Assembly (NCBI GenBank): GCA_002410925.1
Contig: DHPR01000027.1
Span: 1-64,000 of the forward strand
DNA length: 64,000 nt
Direction of reading: 5' to 3'
From: UBA5359 sp002410925 [NCBI: bacterium UBP13_UBA5359]
GTDB lineage: Bacteria; UBP13; UBA5359
Part shown: positions 1 through 8,735 of the stretch, in pieces
Numbering within the stretch: position 1 is the stretch's first letter
Layout: every line of letters begins with the position of its first letter
Notes under the pieces: model-generated
Seen by the model: the letters and a program-made list of their open reading frames with translations, nothing else
Told to the model about the DNA's origin: nothing
Database searches by the model: none
Made by a program: the position numbers and the translations under genes

Positions 1-93
1 CTTCAGATAATATGCCGCCTGCGCTTCATCGGCTATGGCCAGACCGCCGATCAGAAGAGTCACGGCGAATATCATCATCAGATATTTTCGCAA
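1..93 (-). CDS. Secreted protein, N-terminal part only (cut by window edge)
   Basis: Thirty-one codons are visible, read leftwards from a TTG start at 93 and running off the window. The start is chosen because GGGGGAAG lies about four bases upstream. The visible part is a complete Sec signal peptide: Arg-Lys near the start, a hydrophobic core (LMMIFAVTLLIGGLAIA) and a likely signal peptidase site after Ala-Gln-Ala, so the mature protein would begin AYYLK. The function cannot be told. The gene probably uses the long leader lying between it and the promoter near 383-412. Confidence 0.7.
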   Translation of the reverse strand, partial: MRKYLMMIFAVTLLIGGLAIADEAQAAYYLK

Positions 94-128
94 CTCGCTT
101 CCCCCTTTAGTAAGCTGTTCGTACCCGG

Positions 129-157
129 GCTCTGCTTTGTTATAGATTAAGCAGAGC
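129..157 (-). repeat. Perfect 9-bp inverted repeat in leader
   Basis: GCTCTGCTT (129-137) and AAGCAGAGC (149-157) form a perfect 9-bp stem with an 11-base loop, 36 bases upstream of the secreted-protein start. No T-run follows on either strand, so it does not look like an intrinsic terminator. It could be an operator or a leader RNA hairpin. Confidence 0.5.
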
Positions 158-382
158 ACCACTTCTTAAATACAAAATGCAGAGTGTGAATTTGCGAATC
201 CACCTCTTTGCACTCAAGCGGATGACACTCCCGAGAGCTCAGGTTTCTTATTATGCTTTCTGGCGGGACCTTTGCCTCAAGCACATCTAAAAATGAAAAA
301 CGATACTGAGATCGCCTTTCCCTCAGCAAGCACCAAACCAACAAAACAGCGCAAATTTTACCCCGTAAGAGCCATCTTGGGC

Positions 383-412
383 ATTTTACCATTGTACAAA
401 TACAGTGTCAAA
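383..412 (-). promoter_or_regulatory. Candidate sigma-70-type promoter, leftward
   Basis: On the minus strand TTGACA (412-407) is followed after 18 bases by TAAAAT (388-383). It is the best promoter match upstream of the secreted-protein gene and would give a 5' leader of about 280 bases. Confidence 0.35.
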
Positions 413-554
413 TATTATACAAACATTAACTATTAAGGCGTAATTTCAGCACAGCTTGCTCCGGCTATATTTTTGCAGTATATTCTTTGAATTACAGTAC
501 GGAAGAGAGTAAAGGCTTAAAAGTAAAATAGCAGAAAGAGGGAGGGTAAAGGCA

Positions 555-878
555 TTGAGCAGAGCATTGATAATAGGGATTATTCTTCTGACCATTATGA
601 TAGGAAGCGTAGCAACAGATACGCTGCACTTGATCAGTCTGACTTCACAGCCCTTGCGCATAAGCAAAGGCTATACCTGCACCGTATGCAACGGCATGGG
701 TTTTCTTGAATGCAAAACCTGTAACGGCCTGGGCTATATAATCCGCAGTGAAAAACGCTTTATGTGTCCTTTATGTAATGGAAAAGGGTTTATCTGGTGC
801 CCCAACCGGGCATATCACCATCCCGAACAACTGATAACATCTGATAACAAACCGGATAACCCTTCCAGAGAACGTTGA
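555..878 (+). CDS. Small membrane-anchored DnaJ-type zinc-finger protein
   Basis: A 107-residue protein starting with TTG, chosen because GGAGGG sits eight bases upstream. Residues 5-25 form one membrane segment. After it come three CxxCxGxG units (C42-C45, C53-C56, C71-C74) and a fourth degenerate unit with only C82. This is the spacing of the DnaJ cysteine-rich domain, where two zinc ions are held by four such units; the last unit here lacks its second Cys, so the second site may be incomplete. There is no J domain. A membrane-tethered redox or chaperone accessory role is possible but only inferred. It stands alone on the plus strand and converges on the polysaccharide cluster. Confidence 0.75.
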   Translation: MSRALIIGIILLTIMIGSVATDTLHLISLTSQPLRISKGYTCTVCNGMGFLECKTCNGLGYIIRSEKRFMCPLCNGKGFIWCPNRAYHHPEQLITSDNKPDNPSRER

Positions 879-905
879 AGTTGTTTGCCGAATTTACCTC
901 TTTGC

Positions 906-1823
906 CTAACTTAAAGCCTTTGTGCCTAAAAAAAGCATTCGCAGCAGGGTGCGTTTTCCAGCTGAAAAACGCCTGGCCGGAGGATACGGATATAGCAGAA
1001 ACGACAGCATGCTTTGAAAAAGAACAGAGAGCACAAGGATATAAAAGTATATCCTTGCATCACGCTCCGATCTATGCTTACGATAGAGATTCAATCTGCC
1101 TTTGGCCAGCAAATAGTGGCGCCTGGATGAATTTATTCCTGCAGAGGAAGCTCTGCCTATATGCAGTACCGGTGCATCCCTGACCACCGCCATACGCCAT
1201 CCGGCTTTGCCGATACGCCAGCTCCATTCCACATCCTCGCCATAAAAGAAGAGCGAGCCATCTAATCCTCCCACCTGGTCCAAAACATCTCTCTTTAACA
1301 TGATACAATAACCGGGGAGTACGGAGGTGATAATTATAGCCGGAAAGCGCTTTATATTACGTGACTTCAATAGAACATTTCCTGAGAATGGCGTTCCCAG
1401 AAGTGCTAATGCATCCCGCCAAAGATTGGGATAAGGCCACCATGTCCTGGCGATAAGACCGTTAGGCCTTACTTCCAGGCCACCCACAGCTCCCATTTCC
1501 GGATCACCATCAAGAACTTCAGCCAACGCCGTCAGGCTGCCTGGGAAAAGAGCAGCATCAGAGTTGAGCAGCATTACAAACCTGCCCTGACTCAGGCTTA
1601 AACCTATATTATTGGCGGCGGCAAAGCCGAGATTGGTCTCTGAACAATATACCTGTGCCCCTAATTGTCGGGCAACTTCAACTGAAGCATCGCTGGAGTT
1701 ATTATCGACAACAATTGTCTCTCCCTCTCGGCCGGAACGCTTTATCTCTGCTTTTACCGACTGCAGGCAGCGATAAAGAAAGGAACACTGATTATAGCTG
1801 ACGACCACTACGGAGTATTCCAT
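906..1823 (-). CDS. Family 2 glycosyltransferase (rhamnosyltransferase-like)
   Basis: A 305-residue inverting GT-A transferase that would add a sugar from a nucleotide donor to a lipid-linked glycan at the inner face of the membrane. The N-terminus carries the GT2 pattern VVVVSYN, then VVDNNSSD, the metal-binding LNSDA (DXD-like) and FFYGEDVEWSWR, which holds the general-base region. The start at 1823 is preferred over one 18 codons upstream because AGGTGGAG lies just before it and because the GT2 fold begins there. It overlaps the upstream transferase by 16 bases and is the last gene of the leftward polysaccharide operon. The sugar specificity is not readable from sequence. Confidence 0.88.
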   Translation of the reverse strand: MEYSVVVVSYNQCSFLYRCLQSVKAEIKRSGREGETIVVDNNSSDASVEVARQLGAQVYCSETNLGFAAANNIGLSLSQGRFVMLLNSDAALFPGSLTALAEVLDGDPEMGAVGGLEVRPNGLIARTWWPYPNLWRDALALLGTPFSGNVLLKSRNIKRFPAIIITSVLPGYCIMLKRDVLDQVGGLDGSLFFYGEDVEWSWRIGKAGWRMAVVRDAPVLHIGRASSAGINSSRRHYLLAKGRLNLYRKHRSERDARIYFYILVLSVLFQSMLSFLLYPYPPARRFSAGKRTLLRMLFLGTKALS

Positions 1824-2743
1824 CGTCCGGTCTCCACCTGCCTCATCTTCGTCAAAATACCGTATATATGCGGGCAATGGTGCCTGATCATATATGTCAG
1901 AGCTTTGCCGCTCTCATACACAGCTTGATGAGCAATCAGCCGATAGATGCTTTGCTTCAACTCCAATTTCTGCTTGAGATAACCGTAATGCCTCTGTAAA
2001 AAACGGATATTATTTCGTATGGCCCAGTAACGATACCGCCAAGGACTCTTTCGCCATTGCCCTCCAGCAGTCACTCTCTCCCGAGGCAGATGATAACAGG
2101 CGGTATAAGGAGAAAAATAGAGTTTGTACCCTGCTTTAGCGCACCTGACGTAAAAATCGCTCTCCTCCCGGTATCCATTTACAGGATAATTCTCATCATA
2201 GCGCACTTCATCCCAAACCGCACGCCTGATTAAGCTGCAAGCATGCAACAGAATAAACGGTATCTCCTCATTCCATTTCAGCGATAGATCTCCAATCAAC
2301 AGATTGGAGTTGAGAAGCCGCCCACGGCGTGCGTCGGCCCTGGCCAGCGCCTCGCTATCGCTCTCTCCCTGCAGCAGATATATCAAGCGGCCGGCTACGA
2401 CATCGGCATCATATCTTACGGCACAATCGTACAACACACCGGCATAATCGGGAGAAAACCTTAAATCATCCTCTCCGAAAAGTATATACTCTCCTTTTGC
2501 CGCAGCTGCACCGCTGTTTCTACAGGCAGGTGCACCCCTACGCTCTTGATGACGGATAATTCTAAGCTCCTTCCGCTGCCGGCTGAGCTCTGCCAGCATG
2601 GCAGGGGTTTCATCAGTTCCGGCATCATCGACTACAATAATTTCCCTGCAACCCTGCTCCAGGTAGGAAGCAAGCGTAACGGCAAGAATAGCGCCCCTGT
2701 TATGCGTAGGAATTATTATACTTATCTGCTCAAGTTCTGCCAT
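1808..2743 (-). CDS. Family 2 glycosyltransferase
   Basis: A 311-residue GT-A enzyme. SIIIPTHNR near the N-terminus, IVVDDAGTDET and LFGEDDLRF (the acidic nucleotide-sugar/metal site, with EDD in place of DXD) mark the GT2 family. A basic C-terminal third (residues about 230-300) could sit on the membrane. AGAGGAAGAG precedes the ATG. It overlaps its upstream neighbour by 22 bases and its downstream neighbour by 16, so the three are probably translated in a coupled manner. Donor and acceptor are unknown. Confidence 0.87.
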   Translation of the reverse strand: MAELEQISIIIPTHNRGAILAVTLASYLEQGCREIIVVDDAGTDETPAMLAELSRQRKELRIIRHQERRGAPACRNSGAAAAKGEYILFGEDDLRFSPDYAGVLYDCAVRYDADVVAGRLIYLLQGESDSEALARADARRGRLLNSNLLIGDLSLKWNEEIPFILLHACSLIRRAVWDEVRYDENYPVNGYREESDFYVRCAKAGYKLYFSPYTACYHLPRERVTAGGQWRKSPWRYRYWAIRNNIRFLQRHYGYLKQKLELKQSIYRLIAHQAVYESGKALTYMIRHHCPHIYGILTKMRQVETGRWNTP

Positions 2744-3855
2744 AACAACTCTTCCTCTATTCTATGCCGCAGCTTTCCCATCAGAGCATCCTCTGAAAAA
2801 AGCCCCGCCACCATATCGTATCTCTCCCGGTAAACGGATTTACCTTCATGAAGAGCCTCTATCAAAGCTCTCGGAAAATTATCGATATCGGCTATCCTGA
2901 CCCCCGGCAGATCGGAGGGAATACCCTCCATTCCTTTGGCCGTAGATACCACCGGCTTGCCGCAGGCCAGAGCCTCTATAGTTTTGATCCGCATGCCTCC
3001 ACCCTCCAGCACCGGCACCATGACCAGATTGGCCCGTTGCCAGTAAGGCAGCACATTCTCCACAAAGCCGGGAAATTCCATCTGCGGATGCTTTATATCC
3101 TGAGGAGGATTGGCGCCGACAAACTGGAAACGCACCTCCGGCATTTCTACCAAAACCTTCTCCACTATCCGTTCCCTGGCAAGATATACAGCCTGACGGT
3201 TACCGGGATTATTGTAATTGCCAACAAAGAGTACTATGGGCGGTTCAACCGGAGGATCATCATAGAAGGGGTTCATCACGCTCTCATCAAAGCCGCCGGG
3301 TATGGTCATTAACTTATCCGTCCAGCGGCCGAAAACGACACCATCTTCATCTGTAATAGCCACGGTCAGCAAGGCATCCTTGCATCCTGAGCGCTCCCAC
3401 CAGTAAACATATGGAACCAGAGGAAAACGGCGCCAGTCCCTTTTCCCGAAATCTATATAACGCTTATATTCTACATTATGCGTAGAATATACATAGGGAA
3501 TACCGTAACGTTGCTTTAACATGCGGGCATAAATGCTGCTGTTGCTGAAATCGGCGAACACAAAGTCAACCTTTTCCCGCTCTGCAATAGCGGCTGCTCG
3601 CCTGCACATATTCGGCTCATAAATAAAGAAACCTTTGTCGCTATAAGAGATGCGCTCTACGCTCCTTACTCTTTCTGGAATGAAGGCCTTTTGTCTGATA
3701 TTTGAGCGTTTCGGATCATGTCCAAAGCCCTCCATAAAGAGCAGATGCACATCGTAGTGTCTGGACAGATATTTGAGCAGAGATGCCCCTCTGATGGATG
3801 AGCCGGTCCCTGGAACGGTCATATCGTAAGTAGCTATGTATAATACCCTCCGCAT
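2722..3855 (-). CDS. Family 4 (GT-B) glycosyltransferase
   Basis: A 377-residue retaining GT-B transferase. The N-terminal lobe has the glycine-rich acceptor loop (PGTGSSIRGASLL); the C-terminal lobe has VLFVGNYNNPGN and the donor-binding EGGGMRIKTIEALACGKPVV, where the Glu seven residues after the first Lys matches the family EX7E region. The start follows AGGGGCGAT. It probably extends the polysaccharide repeat unit built by this operon. The substrate is not known. Confidence 0.87.
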   Translation of the reverse strand: MRRVLYIATYDMTVPGTGSSIRGASLLKYLSRHYDVHLLFMEGFGHDPKRSNIRQKAFIPERVRSVERISYSDKGFFIYEPNMCRRAAAIAEREKVDFVFADFSNSSIYARMLKQRYGIPYVYSTHNVEYKRYIDFGKRDWRRFPLVPYVYWWERSGCKDALLTVAITDEDGVVFGRWTDKLMTIPGGFDESVMNPFYDDPPVEPPIVLFVGNYNNPGNRQAVYLARERIVEKVLVEMPEVRFQFVGANPPQDIKHPQMEFPGFVENVLPYWQRANLVMVPVLEGGGMRIKTIEALACGKPVVSTAKGMEGIPSDLPGVRIADIDNFPRALIEALHEGKSVYRERYDMVAGLFSEDALMGKLRHRIEEELLWQNLSR

Positions 3856-3870
3856 TCTTTATCGCCCCTA

Positions 3871-4635
3871 TCAGGATGAAGCTTCAGCCTTCCCGTTTCT
3901 CCTGTCTCTAATAACTCTGGCCGGCATTCCTATAGCAATGGAGTAAGGCGGTATATCTCTGGTCACCACAGCACCGGCTCCGATAATTGAGCCACTGCCG
4001 ATGGTCAGTCCATCCATGACTTTTACCCCGGCCCCCAGCCAGACGTCATCACCTATTATCAAATCCCGCACCTTCTGTCCCTGTGCCATAATGGGAATAT
4101 CCGTCCTGTCATGGCAATGAGAACCACCGCCGATAAGATAGCAATATGGGGCAATCAACACATTAGTGCCTATTACCACTCTCTTGGAAGATTGTATAAA
4201 GCAGTTCATGGCGATATTTGTATTATCGCCTATCTCCATATCTCCATTTTTACAACTAAGAACTGTAGCCCGCCCGATGATAACATTATCGCCTATGCTG
4301 ATACCCCGGTTCTCACTCCCCTTGGCGTCCAGAACGGTATAATCATCACAATAAACGCTGTTTCCCAAATATATCTTCTGCGGATGCCTGACAACCATAT
4401 CGCGTCCAAAGAAGACTTTGCGTCCCACCCGCGCAAAGAGACCGGGATAGAGGCGCGAGCGCAAAAAGAAACCGACGGCACCGGGAAGAGAGCAGCAGAG
4501 CGCCAGAAATATTTCGTATTTAAGAAGTCCGACTAATCCAACATGGCCCGTTACCATCTCCTTATAGTTGGCAAGCGGAGAACGGCAGCTATCGGTCAAT
4601 CTGGTTTGCAATTCAGTCTTTCCGGTGAAGCTCAC
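3871..4635 (-). CDS. Hexapeptide-repeat acetyltransferase
   Basis: A 254-residue left-handed beta-helix acyltransferase, likely O-acetylating a sugar of the exopolysaccharide with acetyl-CoA. From about residue 75 to 245 it shows repeated hexapeptide units (IGDNVIIGRA, IGDNTNIAM, IGDDVWLGAGV, IGSGSIIGAGAVV) and ends with the usual cap IGMPARVI. A conserved His in GGGSHCHD could be catalytic. The N-terminal 70 residues are extra and contain one hydrophobic stretch (LKYEIFLALCC). It starts with GTG overlapping the stop of the methyltransferase gene (GTGA). Serine O-acetyltransferases share the fold, but the context favours polymer decoration. Confidence 0.85.
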   Translation of the reverse strand: MSFTGKTELQTRLTDSCRSPLANYKEMVTGHVGLVGLLKYEIFLALCCSLPGAVGFFLRSRLYPGLFARVGRKVFFGRDMVVRHPQKIYLGNSVYCDDYTVLDAKGSENRGISIGDNVIIGRATVLSCKNGDMEIGDNTNIAMNCFIQSSKRVVIGTNVLIAPYCYLIGGGSHCHDRTDIPIMAQGQKVRDLIIGDDVWLGAGVKVMDGLTIGSGSIIGAGAVVTRDIPPYSIAIGMPARVIRDRRNGKAEASS

Positions 4636-5408
4636 TCTTTTATTCCCTCCATGTAAATGACATAGCCGGGCATACCGGGCAACAAGAGGTCAAAAGCACT
4701 GATAAATCGAAGCAACGGCAATACAGTCTTATAGAGGACGACCACTCCCCCTCCTCTATCCAGAGATTCTCTGCCGGAGGGGCGATAATCGTTATAGCCT
4801 TCAGCGCCCTTGATATGTATGTAAGCAGCATTGACCATAAGCTCTATGGCTTCGGTAAATAAACGAGAATAGCTGCCGCGCCTCATGGGAGTAAAGCCAC
4901 AGGAAATCATGATCTTCTGCAGATTCTGCAAAGTATAGCCCGGGCGATAATGTCCATAGCGATCCATAGTCAATCCCAGCCTCTCCTTCAGCATATTCAA
5001 AGGCAGCCCGCATCCATTGGCCGGAGTCAGCACCAGCAATCCGCCCTCAGGTCTAAGTATCCTGCAGCACTCTCTGAATACCGCCATATCATCGCTGACA
5101 TGCTCGGGACGAGAGAGAAGAATAAAATCGAAGCTGGCATCCGGCCAGGGAAGAGAGTTGTTTTCCAACATAACAACATCTTCTCCCAACAGCTCCCGGC
5201 TGGGGCCAAGCCAGCGGCTCTCAAGGCAAGCTGCATGCCACTCTCCGCCCTTGATACGACGCAAATAGTCAGCCAATACGCCGGTCTCCGCCCCAATCTC
5301 CAAGCATCGCAAATCACTCAGATCAGGTACCAGCTTTCGAAGCAGATGTAGCTTGGCTCCCTTCTTTATCGACATAGATGATAGCTTATGCTGCCAGGCC
5401 TCTTTCAA
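4632..5408 (-). CDS. Class I SAM-dependent methyltransferase
   Basis: A 258-residue Rossmann-fold methyltransferase. Motif I is CLEIGAETGVLADYL (residues about 35-50), the acidic end of strand 2 is CLES, and the post-II motif is LPWPDASFDFILLSRPEHV; the rest resembles the Methyltransf_11 group. The C-terminal half has two hydrophobic stretches that may touch the membrane. The start is TTG at 5408 with GGGAGG ten bases upstream. Its stop overlaps the acetyltransferase start. In this operon it may methylate a sugar or a lipid carrier intermediate; the target is not known. Confidence 0.82.
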   Translation of the reverse strand: MKEAWQHKLSSMSIKKGAKLHLLRKLVPDLSDLRCLEIGAETGVLADYLRRIKGGEWHAACLESRWLGPSRELLGEDVVMLENNSLPWPDASFDFILLSRPEHVSDDMAVFRECCRILRPEGGLLVLTPANGCGLPLNMLKERLGLTMDRYGHYRPGYTLQNLQKIMISCGFTPMRRGSYSRLFTEAIELMVNAAYIHIKGAEGYNDYRPSGRESLDRGGGVVVLYKTVLPLLRFISAFDLLLPGMPGYVIYMEGIKE

Positions 5409-5453
5409 GTCCGTTGATCCTCCCTGTAACCGGTTTCTTCAGTAGAAAGAGGG

Positions 5454-6464
5454 TCATTTAGCCCTCCCGATCAATCGTCTTAACTTTCCATAGCCCAGAA
5501 ACTGCTCGGCTAAAAAGGCGCCCAGATTCAAGCGAGGCAAGCCCGCTATAACCTCACGCCATAGCAGGTCACAATTTCTGCAAATATCCACCTTTTCAGG
5601 ATGCCTGCCGCCCACAGCACGCCTGATAGCCATTATCCGGCGAGAGTTCCAGGCATGTATCAATGGCATATCTTCAATATTGCCCAGTGTTTCCCTGAAA
5701 TACCAATCCTGCGGACAAGGAGAGATGGCTCCATCCCAACCGATAACCATAGCATACCAGATGTTGCTGCAGGGTACGTAGGAGTGGTTTTTCCTTCTTG
5801 CGCCCAGCTCTATATGGCCTCCCCAGTTATGCATAGCCTTTATTCGGAAGAGATCCACCGGCAGCCCTCTGAAATTGGATAGAAATTCGCTCTTTTTCTG
5901 CTCCAGCCCATGCTCTCCCATGTCAAGTGCCTCTATCATGGTAATCGGGCCGCGTTTCCGGCGGGCTCTAGCCTCCAGGAAGCCAACAATGCGACAGATG
6001 GTATCATTAAAATCCGCTCCCCGGCGCACTTTCTCATAGCTCTCTCTTTCCAGGCCATCAAAGGAGAAGGAGATAAAATCCAAACCGGCATCTATCAAAT
6101 CGCCTGCCAGATCCTGCGTCATTAAGGTGCCATTGGTATTGAGCCGCACAGCCACTCCCTGTGAATGTGCGTAAGCCACCATTCTGACGATATCGGGATG
6201 CAGTAGCGCTTCTCCCCTGTGACAAAGATGGATATCATTGACCATACCCGCTACCTGATCGATGATCTCTTTGAATTGGTTGAGCAGCATGAAGCCTCTT
6301 GGCAACGGTTCACCATTGCCGTTGGGGCACATGACGCATTTGAGATTACAATAGTTGGTGGGTTCTACCCAGAGACGCAGAGGATAATAATGGCAAAATT
6401 GCACCCCCTGTTTGTATGACCTCCAGGCCCGATAGAGCCTCTTCCCTCTAAGCATCAAGGACAT
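5454..6464 (-). CDS. Radical SAM/SPASM protein in polysaccharide cluster (1)
   Basis: A 336-residue radical SAM enzyme. The cluster-binding motif CxxxCxxC is C39-C43-C46, followed by SAM-binding strands (HLCHRGEALLHPDI, RLNTNGT, FSFDG). A C-terminal SPASM-type region carries Cys residues (SYVPCSN, ISPCPQD, DICRNC) for at least one further Fe-S cluster. The start at 6464 is preferred to an upstream in-frame codon because GGTGGG precedes it and it overlaps the neighbour's stop as TAATG. It is adjacent to a second radical SAM gene. Such proteins occur in glycan clusters, but their chemistry here (epimerisation, dehydrogenation or peptide modification) is not established. Confidence 0.85.
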   Translation of the reverse strand: MSLMLRGKRLYRAWRSYKQGVQFCHYYPLRLWVEPTNYCNLKCVMCPNGNGEPLPRGFMLLNQFKEIIDQVAGMVNDIHLCHRGEALLHPDIVRMVAYAHSQGVAVRLNTNGTLMTQDLAGDLIDAGLDFISFSFDGLERESYEKVRRGADFNDTICRIVGFLEARARRKRGPITMIEALDMGEHGLEQKKSEFLSNFRGLPVDLFRIKAMHNWGGHIELGARRKNHSYVPCSNIWYAMVIGWDGAISPCPQDWYFRETLGNIEDMPLIHAWNSRRIMAIRRAVGGRHPEKVDICRNCDLLWREVIAGLPRLNLGAFLAEQFLGYGKLRRLIGRAK

Positions 6465-7543
6465 TATCCCACCACCTTTCTCCATAGATGCCTGGCTGTT
6501 CGCCCGCCTATCAGCGAATACCAGGCTCCTCGTCGGGCCGCATCCACCATGATATTCAGCGGCGCTATGCAATCAAACCAGCAAATCGGATGACGATTGC
6601 ATCGAACACGTTTCCGTACCAACTCGGCTTCTTTGGAAAACCAGAGGTTCCTGAAAGAATCCTGCATCAGATTGCCGATCCTGTGAAAAGCAGCCGGGCA
6701 GGGATGAAGATCACCATTGGGCATAATGCTGGCAATAGAGTAACCTGCGACACATCTATAACGATAAAGATTTTCGGGAGATTTAATATACTCTCCCATG
6801 GTCTTTATATACTCATTATCATACGGAATCAGTCCCGGATAGCGTCTCTTTATTTCTATCAGACGTCGGTTAAAATCCTCTGCCTCGGATGCACTAAGGA
6901 GCACATCTTTAGAAGGGCCGTAGCTCTCTACATCCTGGACTATAGACATAGTCCAGCCGTCAAGATCGAACGAGCGGCAAACTTCCGCCAGCTTTTCAAG
7001 ATCGCTTAAATTACGATTATTGATAGTGGAATTGACAAATACCCGCATACCATATCTATACCTTGCCCGCTTGAGCGCCTCGATAGCCTGCAAAGCCTTC
7101 TGATAGCTGCCCTTGACAACTCTGATACCATCGTTGATTTGCTCAGTCGATCCGTCCAGAGAGATATAGATGGCATTTAAGCCGACTCTTCCTAACTCCA
7201 TTGCCGTTCTATTATCTATCAGGGTTCCATTGCTGTTAACAGAGCATTTCATACCTACCCGCCTGGTAAAGCTTATCAACTCCGACATATCCGGGCGCAG
7301 CATGGTTTCTCCACCTGAGTAAGAGATATGCATCGTTCCCAGACGCGACGCCTGCCATATAACCGCCTTGGCCTGCCCCGTTTTCAATTCTTCTTTGGAT
7401 GGATTACGCCATAGGCTGCAATTAAGGCAGCGTGAATTACAGCGATGTGTTATCTCCCAGAGTATCTTCACCGGCCCGGCCAACGGCTCATTGCCGCCGC
7501 GAGCAAAATGAAGATGATTCTTGATCTGCCTGTATATCCGCAC
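6464..7543 (-). CDS. Radical SAM/SPASM protein in polysaccharide cluster (2)
   Basis: A 359-residue radical SAM protein with cluster Cys at 35, 39 and 42 (RCNSRCLNC), the GGE motif (YSGGETML), a SAM-binding NSNGT strand and ISLDGS. The C-terminal part has CVAGYSIASIMPNGDLHPCPA and further Cys residues, as in SPASM proteins. It starts with GTG after AAGGAGGGTGTT. Its stop overlaps the start of the other radical SAM gene, so the two are translationally coupled and may act on one substrate. No peptide precursor gene was found next to them, so a sugar substrate is the simpler guess. Confidence 0.85.
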   Translation of the reverse strand: MRIYRQIKNHLHFARGGNEPLAGPVKILWEITHRCNSRCLNCSLWRNPSKEELKTGQAKAVIWQASRLGTMHISYSGGETMLRPDMSELISFTRRVGMKCSVNSNGTLIDNRTAMELGRVGLNAIYISLDGSTEQINDGIRVVKGSYQKALQAIEALKRARYRYGMRVFVNSTINNRNLSDLEKLAEVCRSFDLDGWTMSIVQDVESYGPSKDVLLSASEAEDFNRRLIEIKRRYPGLIPYDNEYIKTMGEYIKSPENLYRYRCVAGYSIASIMPNGDLHPCPAAFHRIGNLMQDSFRNLWFSKEAELVRKRVRCNRHPICWFDCIAPLNIMVDAARRGAWYSLIGGRTARHLWRKVVG

Positions 7544-7562
7544 AACACCCTCCTTGAATATT

Positions 7563-8735
7563 TCACCTCTCGTTTCTCAAAACAGACGGCCTCAAAGCGC
7601 TATATGCCTCCAGCAATTTGCGTTCAAAGCCCTGAGAAGTGTACTTCTCCCTGACCAAACTTTCCGCTCTGGCTGCCCTGCGTTCTGCTCCGGCATTATC
7701 GGTCAGTGCCTTTGCCAGCCCTTCAGCCAACGATGCGGCATCGATGGCGCAGATAAAAGCGCTCTTTTCATCCAGTACAGCCGTATGTGCACCGATATCC
7801 GTAGCTACTATGGGTTTGCCGGAAGACATGTACGTATAAATTTTATACGGTATGTTATCCCCTATGCGCCGCGGCGATACCAGCACCTCGGAGACAGCCA
7901 GATATGCTTTTAGCTCCCTCGGATCTCGTATTCCCAGCAACATCACGCTATCTCCCAGCCCCAGAGCATCCGATAGCGCTTTCATGCTGCGCACCTGCTC
8001 CTTGCGTCCTCCAATGATTATGCACCGGGCTTCAGGCACCGCTGCAAGCACCGCCGGCATAGCCTTTATCAGAAGGTCTACTCCCTGGTAATGCTCCAGT
8101 GAACCGGCATAGGTAATAATCCGTGCATCTTCAAACACCTCTGCCGGATATATATGAACAGGAGACTCTTTGTCAGCCTCATCAAGAGGGATATCTTCCA
8201 CTATAGCTACTTTAGCTGTACGACACATCTTTTCAGCCTCATCTGCCAAGCGTCTGCCAATGGTCAAAATCAGCGTACTCTTCCGCACTGCCCACCGCTC
8301 TATACTTCTAGCCAGCGGAGCAACAAAAGCATAGCCCCTGGTGGCGGATATCTGTTCCGACAGGAGAGAATCCATATCATAGACCACCGGTTTCTTCAGC
8401 AGCACACCCAGGACTACCGCAATAAAAGCAGCCTCTTCGACACCATGTATACAATCATAATCCTCATGCAAGGCCTGACGTGAGGCGACATATGACAGAC
8501 AGAGATCAAAGATTATCTTCCGCACAGATAAACCTATTCCCACCTCTTTTACAGGAATAATCCTGGGAATTCTGATGATTCGAAGATTTTCCATCTCTAT
8601 ATCGCATCCTATGGGATAAGTGACCAAATCCACTCTGTATCCACGGCCGCATAAAACCTTGATCATATTACGAATCGCCAACGGCGTTCCTCTGATCTCG
8701 AAAAACGGCTGCGGCGCTAAAAGAAGTATTCTCAT
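7563..8735 (-). CDS. Family 4 (GT-B) glycosyltransferase
   Basis: A 390-residue GT-B enzyme. The N-terminal acceptor lobe opens LLLAPQPFFEIRGTPLAI, typical of GT4 proteins. The donor lobe contains ITYAGSLEHYQGVDLLI, RCIIIGG and PYKIYTYMSSGKPIVAT. The last motif holds the donor-phosphate-binding region, although the usual first Glu of EX7E is replaced (PRRIGDNIPYK). It overlaps the upstream GtrB/DPM1-like gene by four bases (ATGA). It would add one sugar of the exported polymer. Confidence 0.87.
   Translation of the reverse strand: MRILLLAPQPFFEIRGTPLAIRNMIKVLCGRGYRVDLVTYPIGCDIEMENLRIIRIPRIIPVKEVGIGLSVRKIIFDLCLSYVASRQALHEDYDCIHGVEEAAFIAVVLGVLLKKPVVYDMDSLLSEQISATRGYAFVAPLARSIERWAVRKSTLILTIGRRLADEAEKMCRTAKVAIVEDIPLDEADKESPVHIYPAEVFEDARIITYAGSLEHYQGVDLLIKAMPAVLAAVPEARCIIIGGRKEQVRSMKALSDALGLGDSVMLLGIRDPRELKAYLAVSEVLVSPRRIGDNIPYKIYTYMSSGKPIVATDIGAHTAVLDEKSAFICAIDAASLAEGLAKALTDNAGAERRAARAESLVREKYTSQGFERKLLEAYSALRPSVLRNER

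Larger units (their letters stand above)
94..554. other. Intergenic leader region, no supported gene
   Basis: This stretch separates the secreted-protein start from the small zinc-finger gene. It holds a candidate leftward promoter, a roughly 280-base leader and one perfect inverted repeat (129-157). An 81-codon open frame on the minus strand (147-392) has no ribosome binding site and no recognisable sequence, so it is not called as a gene. Confidence 0.5.

Noticed and set aside
105-160. Partial resemblance to the c-di-AMP (ydaO) riboswitch core around CTTAATCTATAAC and GCAGAGCC
   Set aside because: Only a short piece fits; the rest of the conserved fold would have to lie in the 36 bases before the start codon and does not.
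147-392. 81-codon open frame on the minus strand
   Set aside because: No ribosome binding site, no recognisable family, and it covers the leader and promoter of the secreted-protein gene.
875-1183. 102-codon plus-strand open frame after the zinc-finger gene
   Set aside because: Lies antisense to the GT2 gene and has no ribosome binding site or recognised family.
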